Source of the DNA: JAWWPY01 sp964412845
GTDB taxonomy: Bacteria > Actinomycetota > Actinomycetes > Streptosporangiales > Streptosporangiaceae
Length of the DNA: 51,810 nt
Direction of reading: 5' to 3'
Assembly (NCBI GenBank): GCA_964412845.1
Contig: CAYPQM010000020.1
Coordinates: 1-51,810, forward strand
A model generated the notes under the pieces. The model ran no database searches. It had not been told where the DNA came from and was given only the letters and a program-made list of their open reading frames with translations. The position numbers were made by a program, and so were the translations under genes. This document shows, one piece after another, positions 8,122-16,388 of this stretch. The number at the start of each line of letters is the position of its first letter. Position 1 is the first letter of the stretch.

Positions 8122-8384
8122 GGGCCGACGTTGCGCGCATCCCGCAGACCGCCGAAGCCATCGCGCAGATCCCGCAGGTCAGTGAGGTGTACTCGGTAAC
8201 CGGTGACTTTGACCTGGTGGCGCTGATCCGGGTGCGGGCCCATGACGAACTTGCTGAGGTCATTCCCGGCACCTTGAACCGGGTGCCCGGGGTCACCCAC
8301 ACCGAGACCCATATCGCGTTCCGCGCGTATTCGCGGCATGACCTCGAAGCTGCCTTCGCCCTCGGGTACCCCGAGCCCAGCTAA
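8097..8384 (+). CDS. Lrp/AsnC ligand-binding (RAM) domain protein, no DNA-binding domain
   Basis: A 95-aa protein made only of the RAM/AsnC effector-binding domain: VTAIVLVRADVARIP, VSEVYSVTGDFDLVALIRV, then GVTHTETHIAFRAY. The helix-turn-helix of full Lrp regulators is missing, as in other stand-alone RAM proteins. The GTG start at 8097 is preceded by AAGGAGG at 6 nt; a longer frame upstream is read-through of the exonuclease region. Such proteins bind amino acids and form dimers or octamers; a regulatory or sensor role is inferred. Its stop codon forms the first unit of an 18-bp tandem repeat. The gene is convergent with trpD. Confidence 0.88.
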   Translation: MVTAIVLVRADVARIPQTAEAIAQIPQVSEVYSVTGDFDLVALIRVRAHDELAEVIPGTLNRVPGVTHTETHIAFRAYSRHDLEAAFALGYPEPS

Positions 8385-8438
8385 CCCCGTCGCTCCAGCT
8401 AGCCCCGTCGCTCCAGCTAGGCCCGTCGCTTCAGCTAA
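8378..8438 (+). repeat. 18-bp tandem repeat carrying repeated in-frame stop codons
   Basis: Three full units begin at 8378, 8396 and 8414, each close to CAGCTAGCCCCGTCGCTC, with a partial fourth from 8432. Unit length is six codons, so each copy repeats the stop codon of the Lrp-type gene in the same frame (TAA, TAG, TAG, TAA). It lies between the convergent Lrp-type gene and trpD. Confidence 0.85.
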
Positions 8439-8450
8439 ACGCCAAGCCGG

Positions 8451-9515
8451 TCAGCGTCCAGGGTCGCTGGCGGCGAGGCGCTGGCTCGCGGCGACCCACC
8501 GGCGCAGCAGGTCGCCCGCTGCCCCAGAGTCCACGGCCGCCGCCGCCCGCACGCAGCCATCCGCCAGCGCCTGGTCAAGCTCCGCTGGGCTGGGTACCCC
8601 GGCCTCGGCCGCCAGCGCCGCGGCGGCATTCAGCACGACGGTGTCGCGCACCGCGCCTGGCGCGCCGTCGAGCACGGCGCGCACCACGGCCGCGTTGTAT
8701 GCCGCGTCACCCCCGCGCAGGTCCCCGGGTTTGGCCCGGTCCAGCCCCAGGGCGGCCGGGTCGACCGTCGTCGCGGTCACCACCCCGCCATGTACCAGCC
8801 AGACGGTGGACGTGTCGGCGGTGGTCAGCTCGTCGAGGCCGTCGTCGCCGTGGAACACCAGGGCGCTTGAGCCGCGCCCGGCGAGGACGCCGGCGAGGAC
8901 CGCGCCCATCCGCGGGTCGGACACCCCCACCGCCTGGGCGCCGGGACGCGCTGGGTTCGCCACCGGCCCGAGGGAATTGAACACCGTGGGGACGCCGAGT
9001 TCACTTCGCGCGGGCCCCGCATGCCGGAGCGCCGGGTGGTAGAGCGGCGCGAACAGGAACGCGATGCCGAGTTCGTCCACCAGCCGCGCGCTCGCCTCCG
9101 GTGACAAGGTGATAGCCACCCCGAGCGCCTCAAGGACGTCGGCGGCGCCGCACGCGGACGAGGCGGCCCGGTTCCCGTGCTTGACCACCCGGGCTCCCGC
9201 CGCCGCCGCGACGATCGCGCCCATCGTGGAGATGTTCACCGTGTGCGCGCCGTCGCCACCAGTACCGACCAGGTCAACCAGCGGGCCGGGCACGCTGATC
9301 GGCGTGGCATGCGCCAGCATCGCCTGGGCCAGCCCGGTAACTTCGCCGACCGTCTCGCCCTTCATCCGGAGCGCCACGCCGAACCCGGCGATCTGGACGG
9401 ATGTCGCGGCACCGTCCATGATCTCGTTCATCGCCCACGCCGCCTCGTCGGAGGTCAGCTCCTCCCCCCTGATCAGCGCACTGATCAGGGCGGGCCAGGT
9501 GGCACGGGAATCCAT
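8451..9515 (-). CDS. trpD: anthranilate phosphoribosyltransferase
   Basis: Joins anthranilate and PRPP to give phosphoribosyl-anthranilate, step two of tryptophan synthesis; cytoplasmic. The 354-aa length fits the family. The N-terminal helical domain (ISALIRGEELTSDEAAWAM) is followed by the PRPP-binding motif GTGGDGAHTVNIST (about residues 85-98) and KHGNRAASSACGAADVLEALG, which binds anthranilate. The later HGDDGLDELT matches the Mg-binding DE segment. The ATG at 9515 is the natural family start. It stands alone, not in a trp operon, between the Lrp-type gene and a receiver-like gene, which is the usual place for this gene in actinobacteria. Confidence 0.95.
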   Translation of the reverse strand: MDSRATWPALISALIRGEELTSDEAAWAMNEIMDGAATSVQIAGFGVALRMKGETVGEVTGLAQAMLAHATPISVPGPLVDLVGTGGDGAHTVNISTMGAIVAAAAGARVVKHGNRAASSACGAADVLEALGVAITLSPEASARLVDELGIAFLFAPLYHPALRHAGPARSELGVPTVFNSLGPVANPARPGAQAVGVSDPRMGAVLAGVLAGRGSSALVFHGDDGLDELTTADTSTVWLVHGGVVTATTVDPAALGLDRAKPGDLRGGDAAYNAAVVRAVLDGAPGAVRDTVVLNAAAALAAEAGVPSPAELDQALADGCVRAAAAVDSGAAGDLLRRWVAASQRLAASDPGR

Positions 9516-9655
9516 GGCGGCCCCCTCGGGGCAGGGTGACGGACTGGGCGGCGGAAGTCGGGCTCGCTGACAGCCGGATCAGCGTGCGGAGGCGGGACTG
9601 TGGTCAGGGATGGTTCGGCGTCCCGGGATGTGACCGGGCGACTGGCTGCCGCCGG

Positions 9656-10054
9656 TCAGGCCTGGGCCGCCAGATGCTCGGCGCGCTGGCGCATCAGGCC
9701 GGCCAGGCCTTCGGCCAGCGCCACCGGGTCGATCGGGTGGCTGGTCACGGCGTCCGCCCCGGACCAGGTCGCCAGCCATCCATCATCCACCCGGCCGACG
9801 ATCAGCAGCACCGGCGGGCAGTCATGGATCTCATCCTTGGCCTGGCGGCAGATGCCCATCCCGCCGGCCGGCTGAGCCTCACCGTCAAGCACCATGACGT
9901 CCGCACCGCCGGCATCGAGCAGGCGGAACAGCGCAGGCTCGGTGGCCACCTCGATGACTTCGGCGTCTGGAACATCTGGTGCGGGACGGCGCCCGATAGC
10001 CCGGCGCACCCGCGCGCGCGTGTCCGCGTCATGGCTGTACACAACGACCTTCAT
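9656..10054 (-). CDS. stand-alone receiver-like protein with degenerate active site
   Basis: A 132-aa protein with a response-regulator receiver fold and no output domain. Acidic residues near the N-terminus (HDADTR) and the possible phospho-acceptor Asp in VMVLDGE (near residue 57) are present. The usual Lys-Pro pair near the C-terminal end is His-Pro (SHPID), so the conserved Lys is missing, and the loops are atypical. Phosphorylation is therefore doubtful. The gene is divergent from ctaE, only 60 bp away. The neighbourhood suggests a link with the respiratory operon, but this is inference. There is no histidine kinase nearby. Confidence 0.75.
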   Translation of the reverse strand: MKVVVYSHDADTRARVRRAIGRRPAPDVPDAEVIEVATEPALFRLLDAGGADVMVLDGEAQPAGGMGICRQAKDEIHDCPPVLLIVGRVDDGWLATWSGADAVTSHPIDPVALAEGLAGLMRQRAEHLAAQA

Positions 10055-10068
10055 GAAACAGGATGGTA

Positions 10069-10085
10069 CCGACCCGGGGGGTCGG
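10069..10085. promoter_or_regulatory. inverted repeat in the receiver gene/ctaE divergent region
   Basis: CCGACCC-GGG-GGGTCGG is a 7-bp perfect inverted repeat. It sits in the 60-bp gap between the two divergent starts, where an operator could control both genes. No known regulator motif is recognised. Confidence 0.35.
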
Positions 10086-10114
10086 CTGACGTCCGCCTAC
10101 GTGGTGTCGTAATA

Positions 10115-10762
10115 ATGACCCTCGTGGCCACCGCAACCGTGACCGAGACGACGCCCCGCACGCCGGCCAGTCGGCCGAACCTCGTCAGCGTGGGAACCAT
10201 CGTCTGGCTGTCCTCGGAACTCATGTTCTTCGCGGCCTTGTTCGCGATGTATTTCACCATCCGCTCAGTCGACAAGGGCGAAGGCCTCCGCTGGCCGGGG
10301 GCGCACCTGGACCTGGCCCTGGGATCCACCAACACGATCGTGCTCCTGCTCTCCAGCGTCACCTGCCAGCTGGGGGTGTTCGCGGTCGAGCGCGGCCAGA
10401 TCAGGCGGGTCGGCCGGATCTGGCAGGTGAGCAAGTGGGGCCTGCGCGAGTGGTACGTCCTCTCCTTCCTGATGGGCCTGTATTTCGTGTCCGGCCAGGG
10501 ATATGAGTACCTCGGCCTGATCCACGACGGGCTGACCCTGTCGTCCAGCGCCTATGGCTCGGTGTTCTACATCCCCACGGGCTTCCACGGGCTGCACGTG
10601 ACCGGCGGGCTTGTCGCGTTCCTGTTCGTGCTCGGCCGCACCTACGCGGCGAAGACGTTCACCCACGAACAGCAGGTGAGCGCGATCGTCGTCTCCTACT
10701 ACTGGCATTTCGTGGATGTCGTGTGGATCGGCCTGTTCACGACCATCTACCTGATCCACTAG
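10115..10762 (+). CDS. ctaE: cytochrome aa3 oxidase subunit III
   Basis: Subunit III of the terminal aa3 oxidase, an integral membrane protein of 215 aa. Five hydrophobic segments are visible, including GTIVWLSSELMFFAALFAMY, TNTIVLLLSSVTCQLGVFA, VLSFLMGLYFVSGQGYEY, GFHGLHVTGGLVAFLFVL and the C-terminal YYWHFVDVVWIGLFTTIYL. The motifs SSELMFF, GFHGLHV and WHFVDVVW are the conserved ones. I chose the ATG at 10115; the frame stays open further upstream through the divergent receiver gene but that part is not family-like. It heads the ctaE-qcrC-qcrA-qcrB operon, the standard actinobacterial arrangement for the bcc-aa3 supercomplex. Confidence 0.95.
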   Translation: MTLVATATVTETTPRTPASRPNLVSVGTIVWLSSELMFFAALFAMYFTIRSVDKGEGLRWPGAHLDLALGSTNTIVLLLSSVTCQLGVFAVERGQIRRVGRIWQVSKWGLREWYVLSFLMGLYFVSGQGYEYLGLIHDGLTLSSSAYGSVFYIPTGFHGLHVTGGLVAFLFVLGRTYAAKTFTHEQQVSAIVVSYYWHFVDVVWIGLFTTIYLIH

Positions 10763-10832
10763 ATGCCCGCACGGCCAACTGAATCCGCTAACGAGATGCA
10801 CCACATCCCCTGACCGGAAACCGAGGACAGCA

Positions 10833-11636
10833 GTGAGCTGGATCACCGCGCGGCGAAGGCACCCGGCCGCCGGGTACGCCGTCGTCCTGCTGGGGCTGAT
10901 CGCTATCGGCATCGTCTACGCGGCATTCACCGCGCCAGGCAGCCCGGCGTCCGCGGCGGCCCCGGCTGCGGCCCGGCAGGACATCGCCGAGGGCCAGGCG
11001 CTGTTCGCCCGGACCTGCGCGACCTGTCATGGCATGAACGCTCAGGGCACATCGGCGGGGCCGAGCCTGATCGGGGTGGGGGCCGCAGCGGTGGACTTCC
11101 AGGTGAGCACAGGCCGGATGCCGGCCGCGGAGATCGGTGCCGAGATGGACCGCAAGCCGCCGCGGTTCGGCGCCAAGCAGACCCATGAACTGGCGGCCTA
11201 CATCGCCTCGCTCGGCGGCGGCCCGGCCATCCCGGCGCCTGAGCAGGTCGCCGCGGCCGGCGCCAACGTCGCGCTCGGCCAGCAGCTGTTCATCACCAAC
11301 TGTGCCCAGTGCCACAACTTCGTGGGCGCGGGCGGGGCGCTGACCTACGGGAAGTACGCGCCCCCGCTCACGGCCTCCACGCCGACGCAGATTTACGAGG
11401 CCATGCTCACCGGCCCCGAGGCTATGCCGCTGTTCAATGACTCCACGATTACTCCCAGTGAGAAGCGCGACATCGCCGCGTATGTCACCGAGACGCGAGC
11501 CGAGCCGAACCCCGGCGGGTTCAGCCTGGGCCGGGTCGGGCCGGTGACCGAGGGGATTGTGGTCTGGCTTGGAGGTATCGGCTTGCTGGTGGCGTCCGCC
11601 TGGTGGATCGCGGCGAAGCGGCGGGAGCAGGCATGA
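10833..11636 (+). CDS. qcrC: menaquinol-cytochrome c reductase di-heme cytochrome c subunit
   Basis: The membrane-anchored cytochrome cc that passes electrons from the bcc complex to the aa3 oxidase on the outer face. The 267-aa protein has an N-terminal membrane anchor (about residues 13-33) and two heme-binding CxxCH motifs: C62-C65-H66 in CATCHG and C158-C161-H162 in CAQCHN. A C-terminal membrane helix lies in IVVWLGGIGLLVASAWW. Axial Met candidates lie in GRMPA and EAMPLF. The double-heme form replaces a soluble cytochrome c, as in other actinobacteria. Start is GTG at 10833. The stop overlaps the qcrA start as ATGA. Confidence 0.95.
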   Translation: MSWITARRRHPAAGYAVVLLGLIAIGIVYAAFTAPGSPASAAAPAAARQDIAEGQALFARTCATCHGMNAQGTSAGPSLIGVGAAAVDFQVSTGRMPAAEIGAEMDRKPPRFGAKQTHELAAYIASLGGGPAIPAPEQVAAAGANVALGQQLFITNCAQCHNFVGAGGALTYGKYAPPLTASTPTQIYEAMLTGPEAMPLFNDSTITPSEKRDIAAYVTETRAEPNPGGFSLGRVGPVTEGIVVWLGGIGLLVASAWWIAAKRREQA

Positions 11637-12727
11637 GCGAGACAGGCGAATACCCCGACGACCTGCAGCACGGCAGCGGCGGCCTCGCCGAAGCTGAGGA
11701 CCAGGCAGGACAGACGCGCGCTCCGCACCGGGTGATCGGCACCCCGTCGCCCGCCGAGGCCCATATCCTGCTCGCCACCGAGCACCCCGACGCGGCTCCC
11801 CCGGTCCCGCGGGAACTGCCTGCAGACCCCCCTGACCTGGTTAAAGCCAAGCGGGCCGAACGGGTCGTGGCGACGCTGTTCATCCTGGCCATGCTGTCCG
11901 GCTTCGCGTTTATCGCGTCCTACGTGGGCTTTCCGGTGCATACCGTCGACCGGGTTCTGCGTTCCAACCTGGCCCTCGGCACCTCCCTGACCCTCTCGCT
12001 CCTCTTCCTCGGGGCGGGCACGGTGATCTGGGTCCGGCAGCTGATGCCGGACGTCGAGCTCACTGAGCAGCGCAAGCCGCTGGCTTCGCCCGAGAATGAC
12101 CGGCAGGCGTTCGCCCAGACGTTCAAGGAGGGCGCGGACGCCAGCCAGTTCATCAAGCGGCCGGTGCTGCGGCGGACCCTCATCGCGGCCACCGTGCCGC
12201 TGGGGCTGGCGCCCGTGCTCCTGCTGCGCGACATGGGGCCGCTGCCGAGGACCAGCCTGCGGCACACCGCCTGGCGCAAGGGGACGCGCCTGGTCATCTC
12301 CGGCACGAACCGGCCACTGCGGCCTGCCGACTTCGATTCGCCGGGCGGGATGATCACCGTGATTCCCGAGGGGTATCAGGACAACGATGTGGAACTGGCC
12401 AAGGCCGCGACGATCATCATCAAGTTCGCCCCGGGCCAGCTTCAGCCGCCGACGGTGATGAACTGGACGGTGGACAACATCGTCGCCTACTCGAAGATAT
12501 GCACGCATGTGGGCTGCCCGGTCGCGCTGTACGAGCAGACCACGCATCACATCCTCTGCCCGTGCCACCAGTCCACCTTTGATGCCACCAAGGGCGCGAC
12601 GGTGCTCTTCGGCCCGGCCAGCAGGCCGCTACCGCAGCTGCCGATCACCACCGACGCGGCGGGCTACCTCGTCGCGCAGAGTGACTACCATGAACCGGTC
12701 GGCCCGAGCTTCTGGGAGCGGGGATGA
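11633..12727 (+). CDS. qcrA: menaquinol-cytochrome c reductase Rieske iron-sulfur subunit
   Basis: The [2Fe-2S] Rieske subunit of the bcc complex; 364 aa. Three membrane segments (about residues 76-100, 113-134 and 182-198) precede the Rieske domain, the actinobacterial layout. Cluster ligands are C290 and H292 in CTHVGC and C309 and H312 in CPCHQS; C295 and C311 would form the usual disulfide. The first 70 residues are hydrophilic and variable. The ATG at 11633 overlaps the qcrC stop, and the stop overlaps the qcrB ATG in the same way, so the three subunits are translationally coupled. Confidence 0.95.
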   Translation: MSETGEYPDDLQHGSGGLAEAEDQAGQTRAPHRVIGTPSPAEAHILLATEHPDAAPPVPRELPADPPDLVKAKRAERVVATLFILAMLSGFAFIASYVGFPVHTVDRVLRSNLALGTSLTLSLLFLGAGTVIWVRQLMPDVELTEQRKPLASPENDRQAFAQTFKEGADASQFIKRPVLRRTLIAATVPLGLAPVLLLRDMGPLPRTSLRHTAWRKGTRLVISGTNRPLRPADFDSPGGMITVIPEGYQDNDVELAKAATIIIKFAPGQLQPPTVMNWTVDNIVAYSKICTHVGCPVALYEQTTHHILCPCHQSTFDATKGATVLFGPASRPLPQLPITTDAAGYLVAQSDYHEPVGPSFWERG

Positions 12728-14439
12728 ACATGGCCAACCAGCCCGCGGGCGACGCGGGCGGCGGTCCGGTCGAGAAGGCGCTGGCCAGCACCGGAACGTT
12801 CCTCGATGACCGGTTCCGGGCCGCGAAGTCGACGCGCACCTTCCTGCGGAAGATCTTCCCGGACCACTGGTCGTTCCTGCTGGGCGAGATCGCCCTCTAC
12901 TCGTTTATCATCCTGCTGCTGACCGGCACCTTCCTGACCTTCTTCTTCAAGCCGAGCATGACCTCCGTGGTCTACCACGGCTCGTACGTCCACCTGGATG
13001 GCGTGCGGATGAGCGAGGCGTACTCCTCGACGCTGAACATCAGCTTCGATGTCCGCGGCGGCCTGCTCATGCGGCAGATCCACCACTGGGCGGCGGACCT
13101 GTTCATGGGCGCGATCATGGCGCACATGATCCGGATCTTTTTTACCGGCGCCTACCGCAAGCCCCGCGAGTTCAACTGGCTGATCGGCATCGTCCTGTTC
13201 ACCCTGGGGATGCTGGAAGGCCTGTTCGGCTACTCACTGCCTGATGACCTGCTGTCCGGAGCCGGGCTGCGCATCCTCGAAGGCGTGATCCAGTCGCTGC
13301 CGATCGTCGGCACCTACGTGGCGTTCTTCCTGTTCGGCGGGCAGTTCCCCGGTGACGTGATCATCCCGCGGCTGTACATCCTGCACGTGCTGCTGATCCC
13401 GGGGCTGCTGCTCGCCCTGATCACCGCGCACCTGTTCTTCATGTTCCACCAGAAGCACACCCAGATGCCGGGCAAGGGGCACACCGACCAGAACGTCGTC
13501 GGCCAGCCCATGTACCCGTACTTCATGGCGAAGACCGGGGCGTTCTTCTTCTTCACGTTCGGCGTGACCGCCCTGCTGGCCACGTTCGCGCAGATCAACC
13601 CGATCTGGCTGTACGGGCCCTTCACGCCGGTAGCGATCTCGGCGGGCTCGCAGCCTGACTTCTACATGGGCATGCTGGAAGGCGCCCTGCGGATGTTCCC
13701 GAGCTGGTCGTGGAACGTGCTGGGGCACACGTTTGCCTTCAACGTGTTCATACCTGGGCTGCTCCCGCTCGGCCTGCTGTTCACCGGCGCGGCCCTGTGG
13801 CCGTTCATCGAACGCTGGATCCTCCGGGATCAGCGCGAGCACCATGTCAATGACCGGCCCCGCAACGCGCCGACGCGGACGGCGATCGGCATCGCCGTGA
13901 TAGCGGCCTACGGCGTGTTCTGGCTGGAAGGCGCCAACGACGTCATCGCGGCGCACTTCGCCATACCGCTTTACACCACGACCGTGATCGCCCGCTACGC
14001 GATCTTCATCGTGCCAGCCATCGCGTACACCGTGACCAAGCGGATCTGCCTCGGCCTGCAGCGCAAGGATGCCCACCTGCTCGAGCACGGGGTGGAGACC
14101 GGCATCATCCGGCAGCTGCCTGACGGCGAGTACATCGAGGTGACCCGGCCGGTCGATGAGGAGGCGTACGCCGTGCTCACCGCCAGGGCGACCGAGCCGC
14201 AGGCGCTGCCGCAGCCCACGGAGGACGACGAGAACGGCGTTCCCGACCCGGCGGCCCGGGGCAGCATCGGCAAGCTTCGGCTCAGGCTCAACCGGGTGCT
14301 CACCGAGAATGTCCCGCTGCCGATAGGCAACGGGCACAGCAACGGCCACGGCGAGCCCGAGCGGGCCGCTGTCACCACCGGGGATCCGGCCCGGCCCGCT
14401 GTCGGGCCCGGCGGCGACAGCCCGTCAGAAAGCGCCTGA
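12724..14439 (+). CDS. qcrB: menaquinol-cytochrome c reductase cytochrome b subunit
   Basis: The di-heme cytochrome b subunit that oxidises menaquinol; 571 aa with about nine membrane segments. Conserved parts are the heme-ligand helices (MRQIHHWAADLFMGAIMAHM with its His residues, and HVLLIPGLLLALITAHLFFMFHQKHTQ, a motif near residues 220-245). The FGYSLPDDLLSGAG loop and the PEWY-like region, here TFAQINPIWLYGPFTP, also match. A long hydrophilic C-terminal tail (about 450-571) is typical of actinobacterial QcrB and carries little conserved sequence. The ATG at 12724 overlaps the qcrA stop by 4 bp. It is the last gene of the operon and is followed by a strong hairpin. Confidence 0.95.
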   Translation: MNMANQPAGDAGGGPVEKALASTGTFLDDRFRAAKSTRTFLRKIFPDHWSFLLGEIALYSFIILLLTGTFLTFFFKPSMTSVVYHGSYVHLDGVRMSEAYSSTLNISFDVRGGLLMRQIHHWAADLFMGAIMAHMIRIFFTGAYRKPREFNWLIGIVLFTLGMLEGLFGYSLPDDLLSGAGLRILEGVIQSLPIVGTYVAFFLFGGQFPGDVIIPRLYILHVLLIPGLLLALITAHLFFMFHQKHTQMPGKGHTDQNVVGQPMYPYFMAKTGAFFFFTFGVTALLATFAQINPIWLYGPFTPVAISAGSQPDFYMGMLEGALRMFPSWSWNVLGHTFAFNVFIPGLLPLGLLFTGAALWPFIERWILRDQREHHVNDRPRNAPTRTAIGIAVIAAYGVFWLEGANDVIAAHFAIPLYTTTVIARYAIFIVPAIAYTVTKRICLGLQRKDAHLLEHGVETGIIRQLPDGEYIEVTRPVDEEAYAVLTARATEPQALPQPTEDDENGVPDPAARGSIGKLRLRLNRVLTENVPLPIGNGHSNGHGEPERAAVTTGDPARPAVGPGGDSPSESA

Positions 14440-14537
14440 GCCCCGCCGGAGCGGCAGCGGCGCTACGCTGGCCGGCCCGGGGCTGGGCCGGATGGGCGCT
14501 AGCAGGACCCGCCCGGGCGCAGGGCCCGCATGATGGT

Positions 14538-14576
14538 GGCCGCCGTGCCAGCACCTTGGGCACTGGCACGGCGGCC
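14538..14576. terminator. bidirectional hairpin between qcrB and the L,D-transpeptidase gene
   Basis: A perfect 14-bp stem (GGCCGCCGTGCCAG paired with CTGGCACGGCGGCC) encloses an 11-nt loop. It is placed between two convergent genes, so it can end transcription from both sides. Confidence 0.75.
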
Positions 14577-14614
14577 GGTTCAGGACACCGCACCTCAGCA
14601 CGGCGAGGCATTCC

Positions 14615-16042
14615 TCAGTTGGCCGCGAGCCGCTGCCCCGTCTGGCGGCTGCCGGGCGCGAGTGTCGTGGCGGAGACGAACTCGCTGCCGGCGGCGTCCG
14701 CGACGACCGCGTCCCCGGTAGCGCTCCCCGCCAGCAGCTTCGGCCAGGACAGGAACCAGATCGTCCAGCCGTCACCCCAGGTGCCAGCGAGTGGGCTGCC
14801 CACGATCGTGATCGGGTCGCCGAGCACGGAGTGGTCGTAGTACCAGGCAGCGTTGCCTGGGGCCACGTTGACGCAGCCGTGACTCACGTTGACGTATCCC
14901 TGCTCCCCCACCGACCACGGCGCGCTGTGCACGTAATCGCCGCTGAAGGTGAACTTCACGGAGTCATAGACCTCGACGTTGTAGTAGCCGGGGCTGCCGG
15001 GCATCACCCCGAATGAGGCCGAGTCCATATCCACCGGATTGCCCATGTCGAAGGACAGGTAGTGCCCGTTCGGCGTGTCGTCGCCGGGCGTCCCGGTGCT
15101 GATCGGCCAGCTGCCCTTGAACTTCCCGCCGGACCAGACCTTCATGTAGTGCGTGGCGGCGCTGGCGATGACCACCAGCGAATTGCCGATCCTGAAATGC
15201 TGGGAGAGATCCTGGGTGCCGTACACCCCGGGCGCGGCCTGCACACCGTCAAGATGGGCGGTGAAGCTCACCTTCGTATGCGCTGGCCAGTACTTCTTCG
15301 TCCGGAACCACATGGTGTCGTTGCCCGCCCAGTACCAGGCGCCGGTCACCGCCTTGCTGGAGTGGATCTCGAACGCCCGCTCGACCGCTGCCTTGTTCAC
15401 GATCGGCTGGCTGAACGTCACGATGATCGGCATGCCCACGCCATACGTTGCCCCCGCGGCCAGGGCCACCGTCGCGCTGAAGGTGCGGGCCGGCTTCCCG
15501 GTGCGGAAGGATCCGGTGGTAACCGTCCGCTTGCCCTGCGAGTTAACCGCGGTCGCGGTGACCTGGTAGGCCTGCGACGGCGCCAGGGCCCAGGTGGTGT
15601 GCCAGGCGGTCACGCCGCTGGTGAAGGAGCCCTGCTCGGTCGTGCCTGCCGCGTTGGTGACCAGCACATCGGACAACCCACCATGCCGGGCGATCACGCT
15701 GACGCCCAGGTCAGGGCGGGCGTCAATGGGCATGTTCGCGGCCGGCCGGGCCAGCCCGGTGCGGCCGCTCGCCGCCCGGGCCGCCTGGTCCGCTTCGTGG
15801 TTGTTGCCCGCCGCGCTGGTGAAGGTGAGGTTCCCGGTCGTGATGATCACCGTCGCCACCGGCCGGATGGCCGCTACCTGTGACGCCACTATCCCGCCCT
15901 GGCAGGCCGCGACGAGCAGCAGGCCGGACGCGGCGACCAGGGCCGCGGCCCAGCGGGCCGCCCGGGCCATCCGCGGCCCAGGATGGGCAGGGTCATCGCC
16001 GGATCCAGAAATGGCATCATGCGCACTGATATGCCTGTTCAC
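14615..16042 (-). CDS. L,D-transpeptidase lipoprotein (YkuD with Ig-like domains)
   Basis: Forms 3-3 cross-links in peptidoglycan outside the membrane. About 475 aa from the GTG at 16042, which has AGGTGG just upstream; a later ATG at 15970 is the alternative. A membrane segment ends in a lipobox (LVAAC), so the protein should be a lipoprotein. Two beta-rich Ig-like regions follow (for example TVIITTGNLTFTSAAGNN and VALAAGATYGVGMPIIVTF). The C-terminal YkuD domain has the catalytic motif SHGCVNVAP. The order matches mycobacterial LdtMt2-type enzymes. It lies between the two halves of the respiratory cluster and converges with qcrB. A promoter-like site sits about 220 bp upstream. Confidence 0.92.
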   Translation of the reverse strand: MNRHISAHDAISGSGDDPAHPGPRMARAARWAAALVAASGLLLVAACQGGIVASQVAAIRPVATVIITTGNLTFTSAAGNNHEADQAARAASGRTGLARPAANMPIDARPDLGVSVIARHGGLSDVLVTNAAGTTEQGSFTSGVTAWHTTWALAPSQAYQVTATAVNSQGKRTVTTGSFRTGKPARTFSATVALAAGATYGVGMPIIVTFSQPIVNKAAVERAFEIHSSKAVTGAWYWAGNDTMWFRTKKYWPAHTKVSFTAHLDGVQAAPGVYGTQDLSQHFRIGNSLVVIASAATHYMKVWSGGKFKGSWPISTGTPGDDTPNGHYLSFDMGNPVDMDSASFGVMPGSPGYYNVEVYDSVKFTFSGDYVHSAPWSVGEQGYVNVSHGCVNVAPGNAAWYYDHSVLGDPITIVGSPLAGTWGDGWTIWFLSWPKLLAGSATGDAVVADAAGSEFVSATTLAPGSRQTGQRLAAN

Positions 16043-16258
16043 GGTCCACCTGGCTGAGTGGCCCGCACGCGTCAGCGCGTGGGCCATGGCCAGGCTCCGT
16101 TGCCTTATCCGCCCGCACTGAGCGTGCGCACGAAAAGCAGTTACGATGACGTTCCCCGACACGTCGGCAACCCCCTTTGGAGCCTTCTGGCAACCAACTC
16201 ATTCCCATGGCGGCCCAGGAATACTCGCCCAAAGGTAATTTTTAGCTATCTTGTAATT

Positions 16259-16287
16259 ACTCTACGTAGCCTCGACAGGTAAAGCAA
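16259..16287 (-). promoter_or_regulatory. candidate promoter of the L,D-transpeptidase gene
   Basis: On the minus strand TTGCTT is followed after 17 nt by TAGAGT, a good fit to an actinobacterial housekeeping promoter. It lies in an unusually AT-rich patch (about 16225-16290) of the 346-bp gap between ctaF and the L,D-transpeptidase gene. It would give a leader of roughly 210 nt. Positions are read by eye and may be off by a base. Confidence 0.45.
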
Positions 16288-16388
16288 TACGCCCGCCACG
16301 GGGGGCAACGAGCAAGAGGAAATTATCGGGGCACACCGCCGGCAGGCCGGCTGGCCAGGATGCCGGGGCTGCTCAGGTCACGAGTTTC

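Noticed and set aside
8378..8438. Possible CRISPR array
   Set aside because: The units are 18 bp without spacers, so it is a simple tandem repeat; no cas gene is near.
13234..14349. 371-codon frame antisense to qcrB
   Set aside because: QcrB is unmistakable in the other strand; the reverse frame has the composition of a shadow frame.
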